Positions 55,797-64,000 of a stretch of 64,000 bases of DNA are shown here, piece by piece. A program made the position numbers and the translations under genes. Within the stretch, counting starts at the first letter, position 1, and each line of letters starts with the position of its first letter. This DNA comes from Allobosea sp. (lineage in GTDB: Bacteria > Pseudomonadota > Alphaproteobacteria > Rhizobiales > Beijerinckiaceae), in contig NZ_JAFKFW010000008.1 of assembly GCF_017308015.1 (NCBI RefSeq), forward strand, positions 116,345 through 180,344. Direction: 5' to 3'. The notes beneath the pieces were generated by a model. That model worked only from the letters and a program-made list of their open reading frames with translations, made no database searches and had not been told where the DNA came from.

Positions 55797-56156
55797 TTAC
55801 TCCGCTGCTGCGGAATTGCGCGCCGCGGTCTGCTCGAAGCAGTCGAGTGTGCGTGCCGAGTAGACGAGAGCCGCGCCCGCATTCATCGCGATGGCAACGC
55901 CGAGAGCCTCGGAGATTTCCTCTTTGGTCACCCCGGCTTTGATGGCGGCTTCGACATGGCTGGTGATGCAGCCATCGCAGCGGGTCGTCACAGCCACAGC
56001 GAGCGAGATCAGCTCCCGCGTGCGGGCGTCGAGATGCTGCGTCTTCGCCGCGCCGGCGCTGAGCGCGGCATAGCCCTTGAGAGCATCGGGTGCGGCCTTG
56101 CCGAAATCGCCGACGCGCAGCTTCAGCTCCGTCCGATAACCCGTCCAGTCCAGCAT
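55797..56156 (-). CDS. Carboxymuconolactone decarboxylase-family (AhpD-like) protein
   Basis: A 119-aa all-helical protein with the AhpD-type redox motif in VAVTTRCDGCITSHVEAAIKAG (CxxC followed by His at +4) and the family segment GVTKEEISEALGVAIAMNAG. It is likely a small alkylhydroperoxidase that acts through the two Cys. The start complementary to 56154-56156 has AGGAGG ten bases upstream. It lies 188 bp downstream of the ABC permease gene. Confidence 0.9.
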   Translation of the reverse strand: MLDWTGYRTELKLRVGDFGKAAPDALKGYAALSAGAAKTQHLDARTRELISLAVAVTTRCDGCITSHVEAAIKAGVTKEEISEALGVAIAMNAGAALVYSARTLDCFEQTAARNSAAAE

Positions 56157-56344
56157 TCTCGTGTCCTCCTGACAAATGGCCGTCCGTATCGGCCGGCCCG
56201 AGCCCATTGTAAGGTGCCTCGGTCCTTCAGAGCCAGATGACCGCGGCGCTTTCGCGCGGCCTCGTCTCGGCCCTGCCGGATCGCTGGCCTGGTAGGCGAG
56301 GGCAGCCAGCAGGAGATCAACGCTGTGCCGGGCAGGTCGCCCGT

Positions 56345-57226
56345 TCAGCGCGACCGCGGATCGAGGGCGTCTCTCAGGCCGTCGCCCAGCAGGTTGAACG
56401 ACAGGACCGTGGCGAAGATCGCGATACCCGGCCAGAGCGCCATCCAGGGGGCATTGCTCAGGAAGCGCTGGGCCGAGTTCAGCATCGAGCCCCAGGAGGG
56501 GGCAGGCGGCTGAAGGCCGAGGCCGAGGAAGGACATGCTGGCTTCCGCAATGATCGCCATCGCGATGGTCAGCGTCGCCTGGACCATGAGCTGCGGCAGG
56601 ATGTTCGGCAGGATATGCCGCGCCGCGACGCGCCATTGCGGGTTGCCCATGGCGCGGGCCGCCTCGACATAGTCCTCCCCCTTGATCGACAGGACCTGGC
56701 CGCGCGTCAGGCGGATGAAGAACGGCGTGGCGGTGATGCCGATCGCCAGCATCGCATTCGTCAGGCTCGGGCCGAGGAAGGCGGCGAGCGCGATCGCGAG
56801 GATGAGGAAGGGGCAGGCGAGCATCGCGTCGGTGAAGCGGCTGATCAGGCCGTCCACGAAGCCGCCGAGAAAGCCCGCGGCGAGCCCGAGCGGTACGCCG
56901 ATCGCCATGGCGATGCCGACCGAGGTGAGGCCGGCCATCAGGGAGGCGCGGGCGCCCCAGATGATGCGTGACAGGATATCGCGGCCGGCTTCGTCGGTTC
57001 CGAACCAATGCGCTGCGGAGGGAGCCTTGCGCACGGCCGTCCAGCTCTGGGCGGTCGGGTCATAGGGCGCCAGAAGCGGGGCGAAGATGGCCACGAGGAC
57101 CATGAACAGCACGACCGCCAGCCCGACCAGCGCGCTCTTGCGCTTCGAGAGGCGTTGCCACAGCGGGTCGCGGAAGAGCTTCGTCATCGGGTTGGCCGAG
57201 GGTCTGGTTTGGGTCATCGTCGACAC
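56345..57226 (-). CDS. Peptide-type ABC transporter permease (DppC family)
   Basis: A 293-aa inner-membrane permease. It starts at a GTG at 57226 or the in-frame ATG three codons later. The N-terminal cytoplasmic stretch is followed by ALVGLAVVLFMVLVAIFAPLLAPYDPTAQ and HWFGTDEAGRDILSRIIWGAR, typical of DppC. Later TM segments frame the EAA loop ARAMGNPQWRVAARHILPNILPQLMVQATL. Five bases separate it from the DppB-type gene. The matching ATPases are not in the window. Confidence 0.93.
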   Translation of the reverse strand: MSTMTQTRPSANPMTKLFRDPLWQRLSKRKSALVGLAVVLFMVLVAIFAPLLAPYDPTAQSWTAVRKAPSAAHWFGTDEAGRDILSRIIWGARASLMAGLTSVGIAMAIGVPLGLAAGFLGGFVDGLISRFTDAMLACPFLILAIALAAFLGPSLTNAMLAIGITATPFFIRLTRGQVLSIKGEDYVEAARAMGNPQWRVAARHILPNILPQLMVQATLTIAMAIIAEASMSFLGLGLQPPAPSWGSMLNSAQRFLSNAPWMALWPGIAIFATVLSFNLLGDGLRDALDPRSR

Positions 57227-57231
57227 GGGCG

Positions 57232-58173
57232 TCAGCTTCTCAGTCTCGGATTGACGAGGATGTATCCGATATCGGCCAGCAGATTGAGGATGATGTAGAA
57301 GAGCGAGGTCACGAGCACGACGCCCTGCACCACCGGATAATCGCGGGTGAAGACCGCATCGACGATCAGCTTGCCGAAGCCCGGTATCGTGAAGATCTGC
57401 TCGGTCAGGACCGCGCCGGACAGAAGCGCGCCGAACTCCAGCGCACCCAGCGTGATGATCGGCGTCAGTGCGTTGCGCATCGCGTGCTTGAGCACGACGG
57501 TCCGTTCGTTGAGCCCCTTGGCGCGTGCGGTCCGGACATAGTCGCTGCTGAGCGCCTGCAGCATCGCGCCGCGGGTATGGCGCATGATCACGCCGGCGAT
57601 CCCGGTGCCCAGCACGAAGGCGGGCATGATCGTGGTGGTGAGGTTCATCTTCAGATCCTCCCAGGGGCTGACGAAGCCGGAAGCCGGCAGCCAGCCGAGA
57701 TGGACCGAGAAGAACAGGATCAGCATGATGCCGAGCCAGAAATTAGGCACCGAAATGCCGGCGAGCGACGCGATGTTGGTCGCATAGTCGATCGTGCTGT
57801 TATGGCGCAGCGCCGAGATCACGCCGGCTGTGATGCCGACCACGAGCGCGATGCAGATGCCCATGACCGCCAGTTGCAGCGTCACCGGCAGCTTGAGCAG
57901 GATCAGGTCGAGCACGGGGCGGTTATGGCGCATGGATTCGCCGAGATCGCCGGTCGCGACGCCCTTCAGCCAGTAGAGATACTGCACGATCAGCGGCTGA
58001 TCGAGGTGGTATTGGGCCCGGATGGCGGCGAGCGTCGCTTCGTCCGGATTCTCGCCGGCGAGCACGAGAGCCGGATCGCCCGGCAGGAGATGCTGCAGCG
58101 AAAAGATGATGATCGACAGCAGGAGGACTGTCGGAACGAGCTGCGCGAGGCGGCGGGCGATCAATGTCGTCAT
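57232..58173 (-). CDS. Peptide-type ABC transporter permease (DppB family)
   Basis: A 313-aa permease with the N-terminal LARRLAQLVPTVLLLSIIIFSLQHLLPGDPA segment, about six TM helices, and the EAA loop VRTARAKGLNERTVVLKHAMRNALTPIITLGALEFG followed by the VLTEQIFTIPGFGKLIVDAVFTRDYPVVQG signature of DppB. It lies between the SBP gene (195 bp gap) and the DppC-type gene. Probable substrate: peptides or gamma-glutamyl compounds, from the neighbouring GGT-family gene. Confidence 0.94.
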   Translation of the reverse strand: MTTLIARRLAQLVPTVLLLSIIIFSLQHLLPGDPALVLAGENPDEATLAAIRAQYHLDQPLIVQYLYWLKGVATGDLGESMRHNRPVLDLILLKLPVTLQLAVMGICIALVVGITAGVISALRHNSTIDYATNIASLAGISVPNFWLGIMLILFFSVHLGWLPASGFVSPWEDLKMNLTTTIMPAFVLGTGIAGVIMRHTRGAMLQALSSDYVRTARAKGLNERTVVLKHAMRNALTPIITLGALEFGALLSGAVLTEQIFTIPGFGKLIVDAVFTRDYPVVQGVVLVTSLFYIILNLLADIGYILVNPRLRS

Positions 58174-58368
58174 GGTTCAAGCGCCCGTCATGCACAGACC
58201 CGGAGGCGCAACCGTAGCTGTGGGAGCCGGTCGCGACCTTTCGAGCGTTGGCAGAGGCATTTCACGGATAGGTCGAAGTGCGGGCCGGCCGTGGCAGTTC
58301 CGGGCACGGATGCACCCGGAACCTGAACGGATCGGTGACGATGTGCTCATCGCGCGCCCGCAGTCGGC

Positions 58369-59886
58369 TCAGTTCTTGCGGCTGACATTGGTCAGGCGAA
58401 TGATGCCGTCCGGCGCCGGCTTGAAGCCGGTCAGCGCGGAGTTATGCGCGAAGATCCACTGCGAGTGGTAGAGATAGACGATCGGCAGGTCCTTCTGCAG
58501 GATCGCGATCGCCTTGGCGTATTCGGCCTTGCGCGCCTCGACATCCCCGAGCGAGCGGGCTTTCGCGAGGATCGCGTCGAGCTGCTCGTTACAGTACTTG
58601 GCGTCGTTGGTCGCCGCGCCGCAGGAGAGCATCGGCGTAACGTTCAGGTCGGGATCGACGCGACCGCTCCAGCCCACGAGATGGGCCTGGAACTTGCCCT
58701 GGCGGGCGATGTCGAGCAGCGTCATCAGCTCGGTCGGCTTGATCGAGACCTTGATGCCGATCTCCTGCACCATCGCCTGGATGAGCTGTGCGACCTGCTG
58801 GCGCTCGGCATCGGTGGGGACGAGCAGTTCGAGATCGACCGACTTCACGCCGGCCTCGGCCATCTTCTTCTTCGCGGCGTCCAGATCGCGGGCGGGAACC
58901 GGGAATTTCTTGTCGTAGAAGGGGCTGGACGGCGGGAACGGCTGGTTGCCGGTGCTGGCCTGCCCGTCGAAAACGACGTTGCTGATCGCCTGGCGATCGA
59001 TCGCGAGGCTGAAGGCTTCGCGGATCGCGGCCTTCTTGCCGGCGTCGAGATTGGCGCCCTCGCCGCCGATGCTGAAGGTGATGCCGTAATAGCCGAGGCC
59101 GACCACGGGGTCGACGGCAAGCGCCTTGTCCTTCTTGACCGCTTCGACGTCCGTCGCGGCGAGGCGCTCGATCAGGTCGAGCTGGCGCGAGCGCAGGTTC
59201 AGCAGGCGGACATTGGAATCCGGCATGCCGCGATAGATCAGGCGATCGAAATGATATTTCGCCGCATCGTAATATTGCGGGAACTTCTCAAGGACGATGC
59301 GATCCTGGACGACGCGCTCCAGGAACTTGTACGGGCCCGAGCAGACGGGCGCGTCGGTGAACTTGTCGCCGAGCTTGGCGCCGGCCGCCGGGCTGATGAT
59401 CATGCCGGCGCGATCGCTGAGTGCGGCGAGCAGCGGCACCGAAGGCTCCTTGAGGCTGACCTTGACGGTGGTCGCGTCTACGGCTTCGACGGTCTTGATC
59501 GCGCTGATCTCGGCCTTGCGGCGCGAGATGCCGGAGGTCAGTGCGCGCTCAAGATTGTACTTGATCGCCGCGGCATCAACGGGCGTTCCGTCATGGAAGA
59601 CCGCGTCCTTGCGCAGCTTCAGGGTGAGAACGGTGCTGTCCGGGCTCCACTCCCAGCTTTCTGCCAGCATCGGAATGATTTTGCCGCTTGTGTCGATATC
59701 GACGATCTTGTCGCAGAGCGACTGCAGGACATGACGGCCGACGAAACTCCAGTTGGACACCGGGTCCAGCGTGTCCGGATCGTCCTGCAGGCCGATCTTC
59801 AGAACGGATTGAGCGGTGGCGGGAGCCGTCGTCGCGAGGTTGCCGAGCGCCAGGGCGGCGGCGAGAGCAAGGAATGCTGGTTTCAT
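58369..59886 (-). CDS. Peptide-type ABC transporter substrate-binding protein (family 5)
   Basis: A 505-aa periplasmic binding protein with a Sec signal (MKPAFLALAAALALGNLATTAPATAQ, cleavage near residue 26). It has LKIGLQDDPDTLDPVSNWSFVGRHV, the DGTPVDAAAIKYNLERAL segment, VCSGPYKFLERV and DRQAISNVVFDG. It is the only binding protein with the two permeases, and sits between them and the GGT-family gene on the minus strand, 40 bp after GGT. Confidence 0.93.
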   Translation of the reverse strand: MKPAFLALAAALALGNLATTAPATAQSVLKIGLQDDPDTLDPVSNWSFVGRHVLQSLCDKIVDIDTSGKIIPMLAESWEWSPDSTVLTLKLRKDAVFHDGTPVDAAAIKYNLERALTSGISRRKAEISAIKTVEAVDATTVKVSLKEPSVPLLAALSDRAGMIISPAAGAKLGDKFTDAPVCSGPYKFLERVVQDRIVLEKFPQYYDAAKYHFDRLIYRGMPDSNVRLLNLRSRQLDLIERLAATDVEAVKKDKALAVDPVVGLGYYGITFSIGGEGANLDAGKKAAIREAFSLAIDRQAISNVVFDGQASTGNQPFPPSSPFYDKKFPVPARDLDAAKKKMAEAGVKSVDLELLVPTDAERQQVAQLIQAMVQEIGIKVSIKPTELMTLLDIARQGKFQAHLVGWSGRVDPDLNVTPMLSCGAATNDAKYCNEQLDAILAKARSLGDVEARKAEYAKAIAILQKDLPIVYLYHSQWIFAHNSALTGFKPAPDGIIRLTNVSRKN

Positions 59887-59926
59887 AGATAGTCCCCTCT
59901 TCTGTTGTGCCGTGCCGGTCGCGCGC

Positions 59927-61756
59927 TCAGCGGGCGACCGCGTAACCTTGAACGCCGCGCGGATTGGCCCCGGCCTTGATCAACTGCACGTCCCCGTCCA
60001 TTTCGCGGGCGACCGCCGAGAGGCGCCCCTCGGACCAGGCGTCGCCGACGGTGATCTTGTGCCCGCGCGCGGCGAGGTCCTCGCGAACCGCCTCCGGGAA
60101 GCGGGCTTCGAGCGTGACCGCGCCATAGTTGATCTCGCGCGGCCAGAACGAGCTGGCGAGATGGTCCGTGTGGAAGGACGGGGCATCGATCGCTTCCTGC
60201 AGGTTCATCCCCTTGTGGAGATGGCGCAGCAGCATGATGAGCTGCCACTGGTCCTGCTGGTCGCCGCCCGGCGTGCCGAAGGCCATATAGGGCTGGCCGC
60301 CGCGGTAGACGGTGGAGGGCGTCAGCGTCGTGCGCGGCCGCTTCGACGGTGCCAGGGTGGAGTTCAGTCCCTCTTCGAGCCAGAACATCTGCGCGCGGGT
60401 CGTCAGGCTGAAGCCGAGGCCCGGAATGACGGGGCTCGACTGGAACCAGCCGCCGGACGGCGTCGCGGAGACCATGTTGCCCCAGCGGTCGACGGCGCTC
60501 ACCTGCACGGTGTCGCCGCGCTGGGCGCCTTCACGGGTCAGTGCCGGTTCGCCCTGCTTGTCGTTCGGCAATTTGGCCTCGCGGACGGTCGGTTCGCCAC
60601 CGCCGAGGCCGGGCTGCGCGATGGTGCCGACCTTGCGCAGCGGCGGCAGGTTCGGGTTGCGGCCGTCGGGCGTGCCGGGCTGCACCTCCATCGATGCCTT
60701 GCCGGTGATCAACGCCCGCCGGATGTCGGCATAGCCTGAAGACAGCAGAGCCTTGATCGGCACGTCGGAGCTGTCGCCATACCAGGAATCGCGGTCTGCC
60801 ATCGCGAGCTTGGCGGTCTCGACGACGAGATGCACGAAATCGGCGCTCATCGGGTCGAGATCGGCGATATCCGTACCCTTGAGGATCTGCAGCATCTGCA
60901 GCAGGACCGGCCCCTGCGACCACGGCCCGCATTTGAAGACCTCGTAGTCGCCATAGGCCACGGAGACCGGCTTCTCGACCAGCGGCCGGTAATCGGCCAT
61001 GTCCTGCGCCGTGATCAGGCCCTTGTGATGGCGTCCCGAGACGTCCCAGACTTCTTCGGTCGCACAGAATTCTTCGATCCGCTCGGCGACCGGCCCGCGA
61101 TACCAGAAATCGAGCGCCGCATCGATGCGCGCCTCCCGGTTCTTGCCGGATTTCGCGTGGTCGATGATCTGCTGGTAGAGCGCCGCGATTTGCGGATTGC
61201 GGAACAGTTTGCCGGATTGGGGCGCGACGCCGCCCGGCAGATAGAGCTCGGCCGAACTCGGCCAATGGGTTTCGAAAAGCTCCCGCATTTCACCGATTGT
61301 CCGGGCGATGCGCGGTACCAGCGGATGGCCCGTGCGGGCATAGTAGATCGCCGGCGCCAGCACGTCTTCCAGCTCGGCTGTGCCGTAGTCGCGCAGCAGG
61401 GTGAGCCAGGCGCCGAAGGCGCCGGGGATGCAGGCGGCCAGCAGGCCGGTGCCCGGAATGATGTCGAGGCCGAGGCCCTTGAAATAGGCGACGGTGGCCT
61501 TGGAAGGCGAGGGGCCCTGGCCGGAGATCACGATCGGCGTGTCGGCGCCGGCCGGCGTCACGATGATCGGCACTTCGCCGGCCGGGCCGTTGAGATGCGG
61601 CTCGACGATCTGCAGCGTGAAGCCGGTGGCGACCGCGGCGTCGAAGGCGGTGTGCCCCTTCTCCAGGATCGACATGCCGACGGTCGAAGCCAGCCAATGC
61701 GTCGAGGAAACCGCCCCGAATGTACCCCTGAGTTCCGGTCGCGTCGTGAATGTCAT
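59927..61756 (-). CDS. Gamma-glutamyltransferase-family N-terminal nucleophile hydrolase
   Basis: A 609-aa Ntn hydrolase that should self-cleave before Thr416 in QRGDTVQVSAVDRWGNMVS. It also has AVATGFTLQIVEPHLNGPAGE and TPGGDQQDQWQLIMLLRHL, both family marks. There is no signal peptide (MTFTTRPELRGTFG), unlike secreted GGT. Cytoplasmic relatives include oxamate amidohydrolase and other amidases. It opens a minus-strand unit with the peptide importer and is divergent from a GntR regulator gene, so it probably acts on an imported amide or gamma-glutamyl compound. Confidence 0.88.
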   Translation of the reverse strand: MTFTTRPELRGTFGAVSSTHWLASTVGMSILEKGHTAFDAAVATGFTLQIVEPHLNGPAGEVPIIVTPAGADTPIVISGQGPSPSKATVAYFKGLGLDIIPGTGLLAACIPGAFGAWLTLLRDYGTAELEDVLAPAIYYARTGHPLVPRIARTIGEMRELFETHWPSSAELYLPGGVAPQSGKLFRNPQIAALYQQIIDHAKSGKNREARIDAALDFWYRGPVAERIEEFCATEEVWDVSGRHHKGLITAQDMADYRPLVEKPVSVAYGDYEVFKCGPWSQGPVLLQMLQILKGTDIADLDPMSADFVHLVVETAKLAMADRDSWYGDSSDVPIKALLSSGYADIRRALITGKASMEVQPGTPDGRNPNLPPLRKVGTIAQPGLGGGEPTVREAKLPNDKQGEPALTREGAQRGDTVQVSAVDRWGNMVSATPSGGWFQSSPVIPGLGFSLTTRAQMFWLEEGLNSTLAPSKRPRTTLTPSTVYRGGQPYMAFGTPGGDQQDQWQLIMLLRHLHKGMNLQEAIDAPSFHTDHLASSFWPREINYGAVTLEARFPEAVREDLAARGHKITVGDAWSEGRLSAVAREMDGDVQLIKAGANPRGVQGYAVAR

Positions 61757-61892
61757 GGCGGTTCCTTAATGCCGGCCGTTTGCAGCCGCCCGGAAAAGCT
61801 GCCGAAAAGGCTGGATATCGCGCGAATGAATTTAGGTCAGCCTCAGGAAGCCACGCAGCAGGCGTGTGCAGCGGCACCTTTTTGTATATTAT

Positions 61893-61902
61893 TTGTCCAC
61901 AA
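61893..61902. promoter_or_regulatory. Candidate GntR/FCD operator in GGT-GntR divergent spacer
   Basis: TTGTCCACAA matches the TTGTnnACAA form of FadR/FCD-type operators. A wider repeat, CACAAT...ATTGTG, overlaps it (61898-61917). It lies 137 bp upstream of the GGT-family start and 82 bp before the chosen GntR start, so it could control both. Confidence 0.5.
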
Positions 61903-61983
61903 TGCAATAGGATTGTGTAATCTTCGGGCTCGATCGCGACGGTGGTCTCTGGAATGGTTGACATGCGAGCAGAGAAGCGATCG

Positions 61984-62676
61984 ATGTCGGAGACATCCGC
62001 CTCCACCCGGAAAAGTCGTAGCGATTTCATCGCTGAACAGCTCGAAGAGGCTGTCATCAACGGCGCGTTCCCAGCCGGCGCGAGGCTCGACGAGGCATCG
62101 ATCGCCCTGCAGTTCGGCGTCTCGCGCACACCTGTCCGCGAAGCATTGCATATCCTGTGCGGGCGGGGATGGGCTGAGCGCGAACCCTTCAAGGGCGTGG
62201 TCGTGACGCAGATCTCGGCCGAGCGCATCGACGAGATGTTCGAGGCGATGGCCGAACTCGAGGCGACATGCGGCCGGCTGGCTTCGCATCGGATGACGAT
62301 GAGCGAGCGCGGCGAACTCGAACGCCTGCACGGCCAGATGAACGTGCTCGCCGAAGCGGGCGACAACGACGCCTATAACGACCTCAATACCAGGTTTCAC
62401 AACCTCCTTTTCCAGGGCAGCCACAATAGCGACCTGATTGCCGCCGCCCAGACACTGCGGTTGAAGCTGGCGCCGTTCCGCAAGTTTCAGCTCAAGGACA
62501 AGGGGCGGATCAAGCAGTCCTGCCGCGAGCACGGGCAGATCGTCGACGCGATCCTGGAGCAGGATGCCAAGGCTGCTGAAAGTGCGCTGCGCCGTCATCT
62601 CGTTTCGGCCGCACAGGAAGTCCTGATCCGACGCCAGCGGCAGGAAGACGAAAGCGTCGCCGCAACCACGCCCTGA
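61984..62676 (+). CDS. GntR-family regulator, FCD subfamily
   Basis: A 230-aa regulator: winged HTH at about residues 10-75 (FIAEQLEEAVINGAFPAGARLDEASIALQFGVSRTPVREALHILCGRGW) and a helical FCD effector domain with metal-type residues in DLNTRFHNLLFQGSHN and QSCREHGQIVDAILEQD. The start is uncertain: ATG 61984 is preferred, but in-frame ATGs at 61942, 61954 and 61963 exist. It is divergent from the GGT-importer unit and is followed by the NTF2-like gene 14 bp later. Likely represses the importer unit. Confidence 0.9.
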   Translation: MSETSASTRKSRSDFIAEQLEEAVINGAFPAGARLDEASIALQFGVSRTPVREALHILCGRGWAEREPFKGVVVTQISAERIDEMFEAMAELEATCGRLASHRMTMSERGELERLHGQMNVLAEAGDNDAYNDLNTRFHNLLFQGSHNSDLIAAAQTLRLKLAPFRKFQLKDKGRIKQSCREHGQIVDAILEQDAKAAESALRRHLVSAAQEVLIRRQRQEDESVAATTP

Positions 62677-62690
62677 AAGGCAGCTTCAAA

Positions 62691-63092
62691 ATGTCAGATG
62701 TAATGGATGCGGATGCCATCCGCGCGGTGATCGGCGCGATGCAGGCTGCCTGGAACCGTGGCGACTTCCATGGCTACATGGCGGGGTTCGCCAATCCCGA
62801 TGTCGTTTTCGTCTCGCGCGGACGAATCCAGAAGGACTGGCAGGCGACGCTCGACCACTACATCGCCGACTACGGCGGTGCGCCGGGCTCGCAGGGAGAG
62901 CTCGCCTTCACGAATATCCGTATCGAGATGCTGGCGCCGGATGCTGCCCAGTTGATCAGCGACTACAGGCTGGTACGCGCCGCCGGCAACCAGGTCGGCG
63001 TCAATACGCGCCTGATGCGCAAGCGCGACGGCAAATGGTTCATTGCGCTCAATCACGTGTCTCAGATCGAGGATCGCGATCCCCGAAGCTGA
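62691..63092 (+). CDS. NTF2-like (SnoaL/DUF4440-type) protein
   Basis: A 133-aa cone-shaped alpha+beta barrel protein: DAIRAVIGAMQAAWNRGDFHGYMAGFANPDVVFVS, the KDWQATLDHYIADYGG helix, and LMRKRDGKWFIALNHVSQI, which is the usual KxDGxWkI...H ending of the family. These proteins bind small molecules or isomerise them, and none of their substrates can be read from the sequence. It lies 14 bp after the GntR gene and is probably co-transcribed. Confidence 0.85.
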   Translation: MSDVMDADAIRAVIGAMQAAWNRGDFHGYMAGFANPDVVFVSRGRIQKDWQATLDHYIADYGGAPGSQGELAFTNIRIEMLAPDAAQLISDYRLVRAAGNQVGVNTRLMRKRDGKWFIALNHVSQIEDRDPRS

Positions 63093-63231
63093 GGCGGGAA
63101 GCAAATCTCGGTCGCGAGACCGGGCTGGCGCATCTCATGGAAGTCCTGTCGTCCTCGCCAGGGCTGTGGAGGCGGCGGTTTTGCGCTGCAGCAGCAAGCC
63201 GTCCCGCTCGCCACCGGTGGCGCCACCGCTC

Positions 63232-64000
63232 TCATCCGTTGGCTGGCTCGGTTTTCGCGCCCAGCGCCCCGGTATGCTGCCCCGAAGCGGGGCGGCTATC
63301 GACGGCGGCCGATCGGACCGGCGACACATCGCGGATCGGATCGCTCAGCAGCCGCAAACCGTTGAGGACGACAAGAACCGTTCCGCCTTCATGGCCAAGG
63401 ACTGCCAGCGGCAGCGGAAGCTCGAAAAATGCGGCGCCGGTCACGAGAACCAGCATCGCGCCGATCGCGAACAGCAGGTTCTGGCGAATGATCCAGGCAG
63501 CACGCTGCGAGAGCTTGTGTGCCGCCGCCAGCCGGCCCATGTCCTCCGAGAGAAGCGCGACATCGGCGGCCTGAAGGGCCACCTCCGAGCCGGCTGCCCC
63601 CATGGCAATGCCGACATCGGCGCGCGCCAGGGCCGCCGCGTCGTTCACGCCGTCGCCCACGAACGCGATCTTCCGTCGCTGTGCTGCTTCCGCGACCAGT
63701 CTGACTTTGTCTTCCTTACGCTTGGTCAGGAGGACTACGTCGTTGAATAGGTGCGCGTGCATCTTGACCTGCTTTCCTTTTGCATCCTGTACGACCACAT
63801 CAAGCGATCGGACATGTGCCCGGCCTAGCAAGTAATTGTGATCAGTTTTTGAGCGACTCGCTAAATCGAGCCCGAGATGCGCACCTGGCTGGCTCGAGAT
63901 GTCTTTCATCTTCAACTGAATGCCAATGACTTCGAGAATGTGCAGCCGAGTCCTGTCCAAATCCTGCACCACCTTTGTGCTGTCTATGAGCTGCTTGTAT
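63232..64000 (-). CDS. P1B-type metal ATPase, C-terminal part, with unrelated upstream sequence (runs off the window)
   Basis: The C-terminal part is a heavy-metal P-type ATPase: KIAFVGDGVNDAAALARADVGIAMG (hinge and Mg site), DVALLSEDMGRLAAAHKLSQRAAWIIRQNLLFAIG, and the last two TM segments ending LGHEGGTVLVVLNGLRLLSDP, as in Zn/Cd/Co-type pumps. Family similarity begins near EDKVRLVAEAAQRR (about 63700). The open frame continues to the window edge through about 90 residues (RTRLHILEVIGIQLKMKD..., LLGRAHVRSLDVVVQDAKG) that do not resemble a P-type ATPase. G+C there is about 51% over 63721-64000. It could be a gene fusion, a horizontally acquired segment or an assembly chimera. The part here is too short to be a working pump. 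Confidence 0.75.
   Translation of the reverse strand, partial: YKQLIDSTKVVQDLDRTRLHILEVIGIQLKMKDISSQPGAHLGLDLASRSKTDHNYLLGRAHVRSLDVVVQDAKGKQVKMHAHLFNDVVLLTKRKEDKVRLVAEAAQRRKIAFVGDGVNDAAALARADVGIAMGAAGSEVALQAADVALLSEDMGRLAAAHKLSQRAAWIIRQNLLFAIGAMLVLVTGAAFFELPLPLAVLGHEGGTVLVVLNGLRLLSDPIRDVSPVRSAAVDSRPASGQHTGALGAKTEPANG

Noticed and set aside
63721-63900. Stretch LFNDVVLLTKRKE resembling a eukaryotic PH domain strand in front of the metal ATPase
   Set aside because: The match is short, with no other PH features, and it merges into the ATPase segment EDKVRLV. Treated as chance; the composition shift is reported separately.

Overview
The window is high-GC DNA (about two thirds G+C), densely coded, with ATGA/GTGA stop-start overlaps and many solute-uptake and catabolic genes. 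Gene content (RmlBACD sugar-nucleotide genes, beta-ketoadipate thiolase PcaF, hydantoin/ureide enzymes, OpgG, SelO, several ABC importers) and protein style point to an alphaproteobacterium of the order Hyphomicrobiales, most like Bosea or a relative. That placement is inference from family resemblance. No rRNA, tRNA or CRISPR array was seen.

Layout. (1) 1-1383: edge of a phage-like element, with the N-terminal part of an ERF single-strand annealing protein, two small coupled genes and a divergent HTH regulator. (2) 1380-8806: sugar-nucleotide genes on the minus strand (phosphomannomutase, UDP-sugar epimerase, rmlB-rmlC-rmlD-rmlA) with pcaF in the middle. (3) 9095-10340: a decayed IS3-family insertion sequence. 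(4) 10592-25246: a hydantoin/N-carbamoyl-amino-acid utilisation region. It has SDR, DapA-like lyase, Asp/hydantoin racemase, flavin reductase, M20 carbamoylase, hydantoinase-like amidohydrolase, DUF917, LysR regulator, polar amino acid ABC importer, NHL protein, D-carbamoylase and MFS transporter. A shared palindrome (ATAACATCaGgTTAT type) sits in front of three transcription units and probably is the LysR operator. (5) 25369-28967: two-subunit biotin-dependent acyl-CoA carboxylase with an operator-like palindrome upstream. (6) 29222-34019: VOC protein, Tat-exported GH3 beta-glucosidase and OpgG.

(7) 34060-43227 is the most interesting region. Nine minus-strand genes run in one direction: a stand-alone membrane half of a spermidine-synthase-like protein, a full membrane/aminopropyltransferase-fold protein, a 3-TM protein, an unknown 122-aa protein, a 76-aa Ser/Thr/Asp-rich putative precursor peptide, an MvdC/MvdD-type ATP-grasp ligase, an exporter-type ABC protein, a multi-TM ComP-like histidine kinase and a NarL/LuxR response regulator. 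I read this as a graspetide (omega-ester/amide RiPP) locus with unusual tailoring genes. The adjoining two-component pair may sense the product, in the manner of ComX-ComP-ComA.

(8) 43616-49952: an orphan molybdopterin-binding hydroxylase large subunit, amidase, aldehyde dehydrogenase and EamA transporter. (9) 50407-56156: a peptide-binding lipoprotein/Tat-type SBP with an M81 (MlrC-like) metallopeptidase, SelO, a small alpha/beta hydrolase and an AhpD-like protein. (10) 56345-63092: peptide-type ABC permeases and SBP with a gamma-glutamyltransferase-family enzyme, a GntR/FCD regulator with a candidate operator, and an NTF2-like protein. (11) 63232-64000: the C-terminal part of a P1B metal ATPase. 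Its upstream coding sequence drops to about 51% G+C and does not look like a P-type ATPase, so it may be a rearrangement or chimera.
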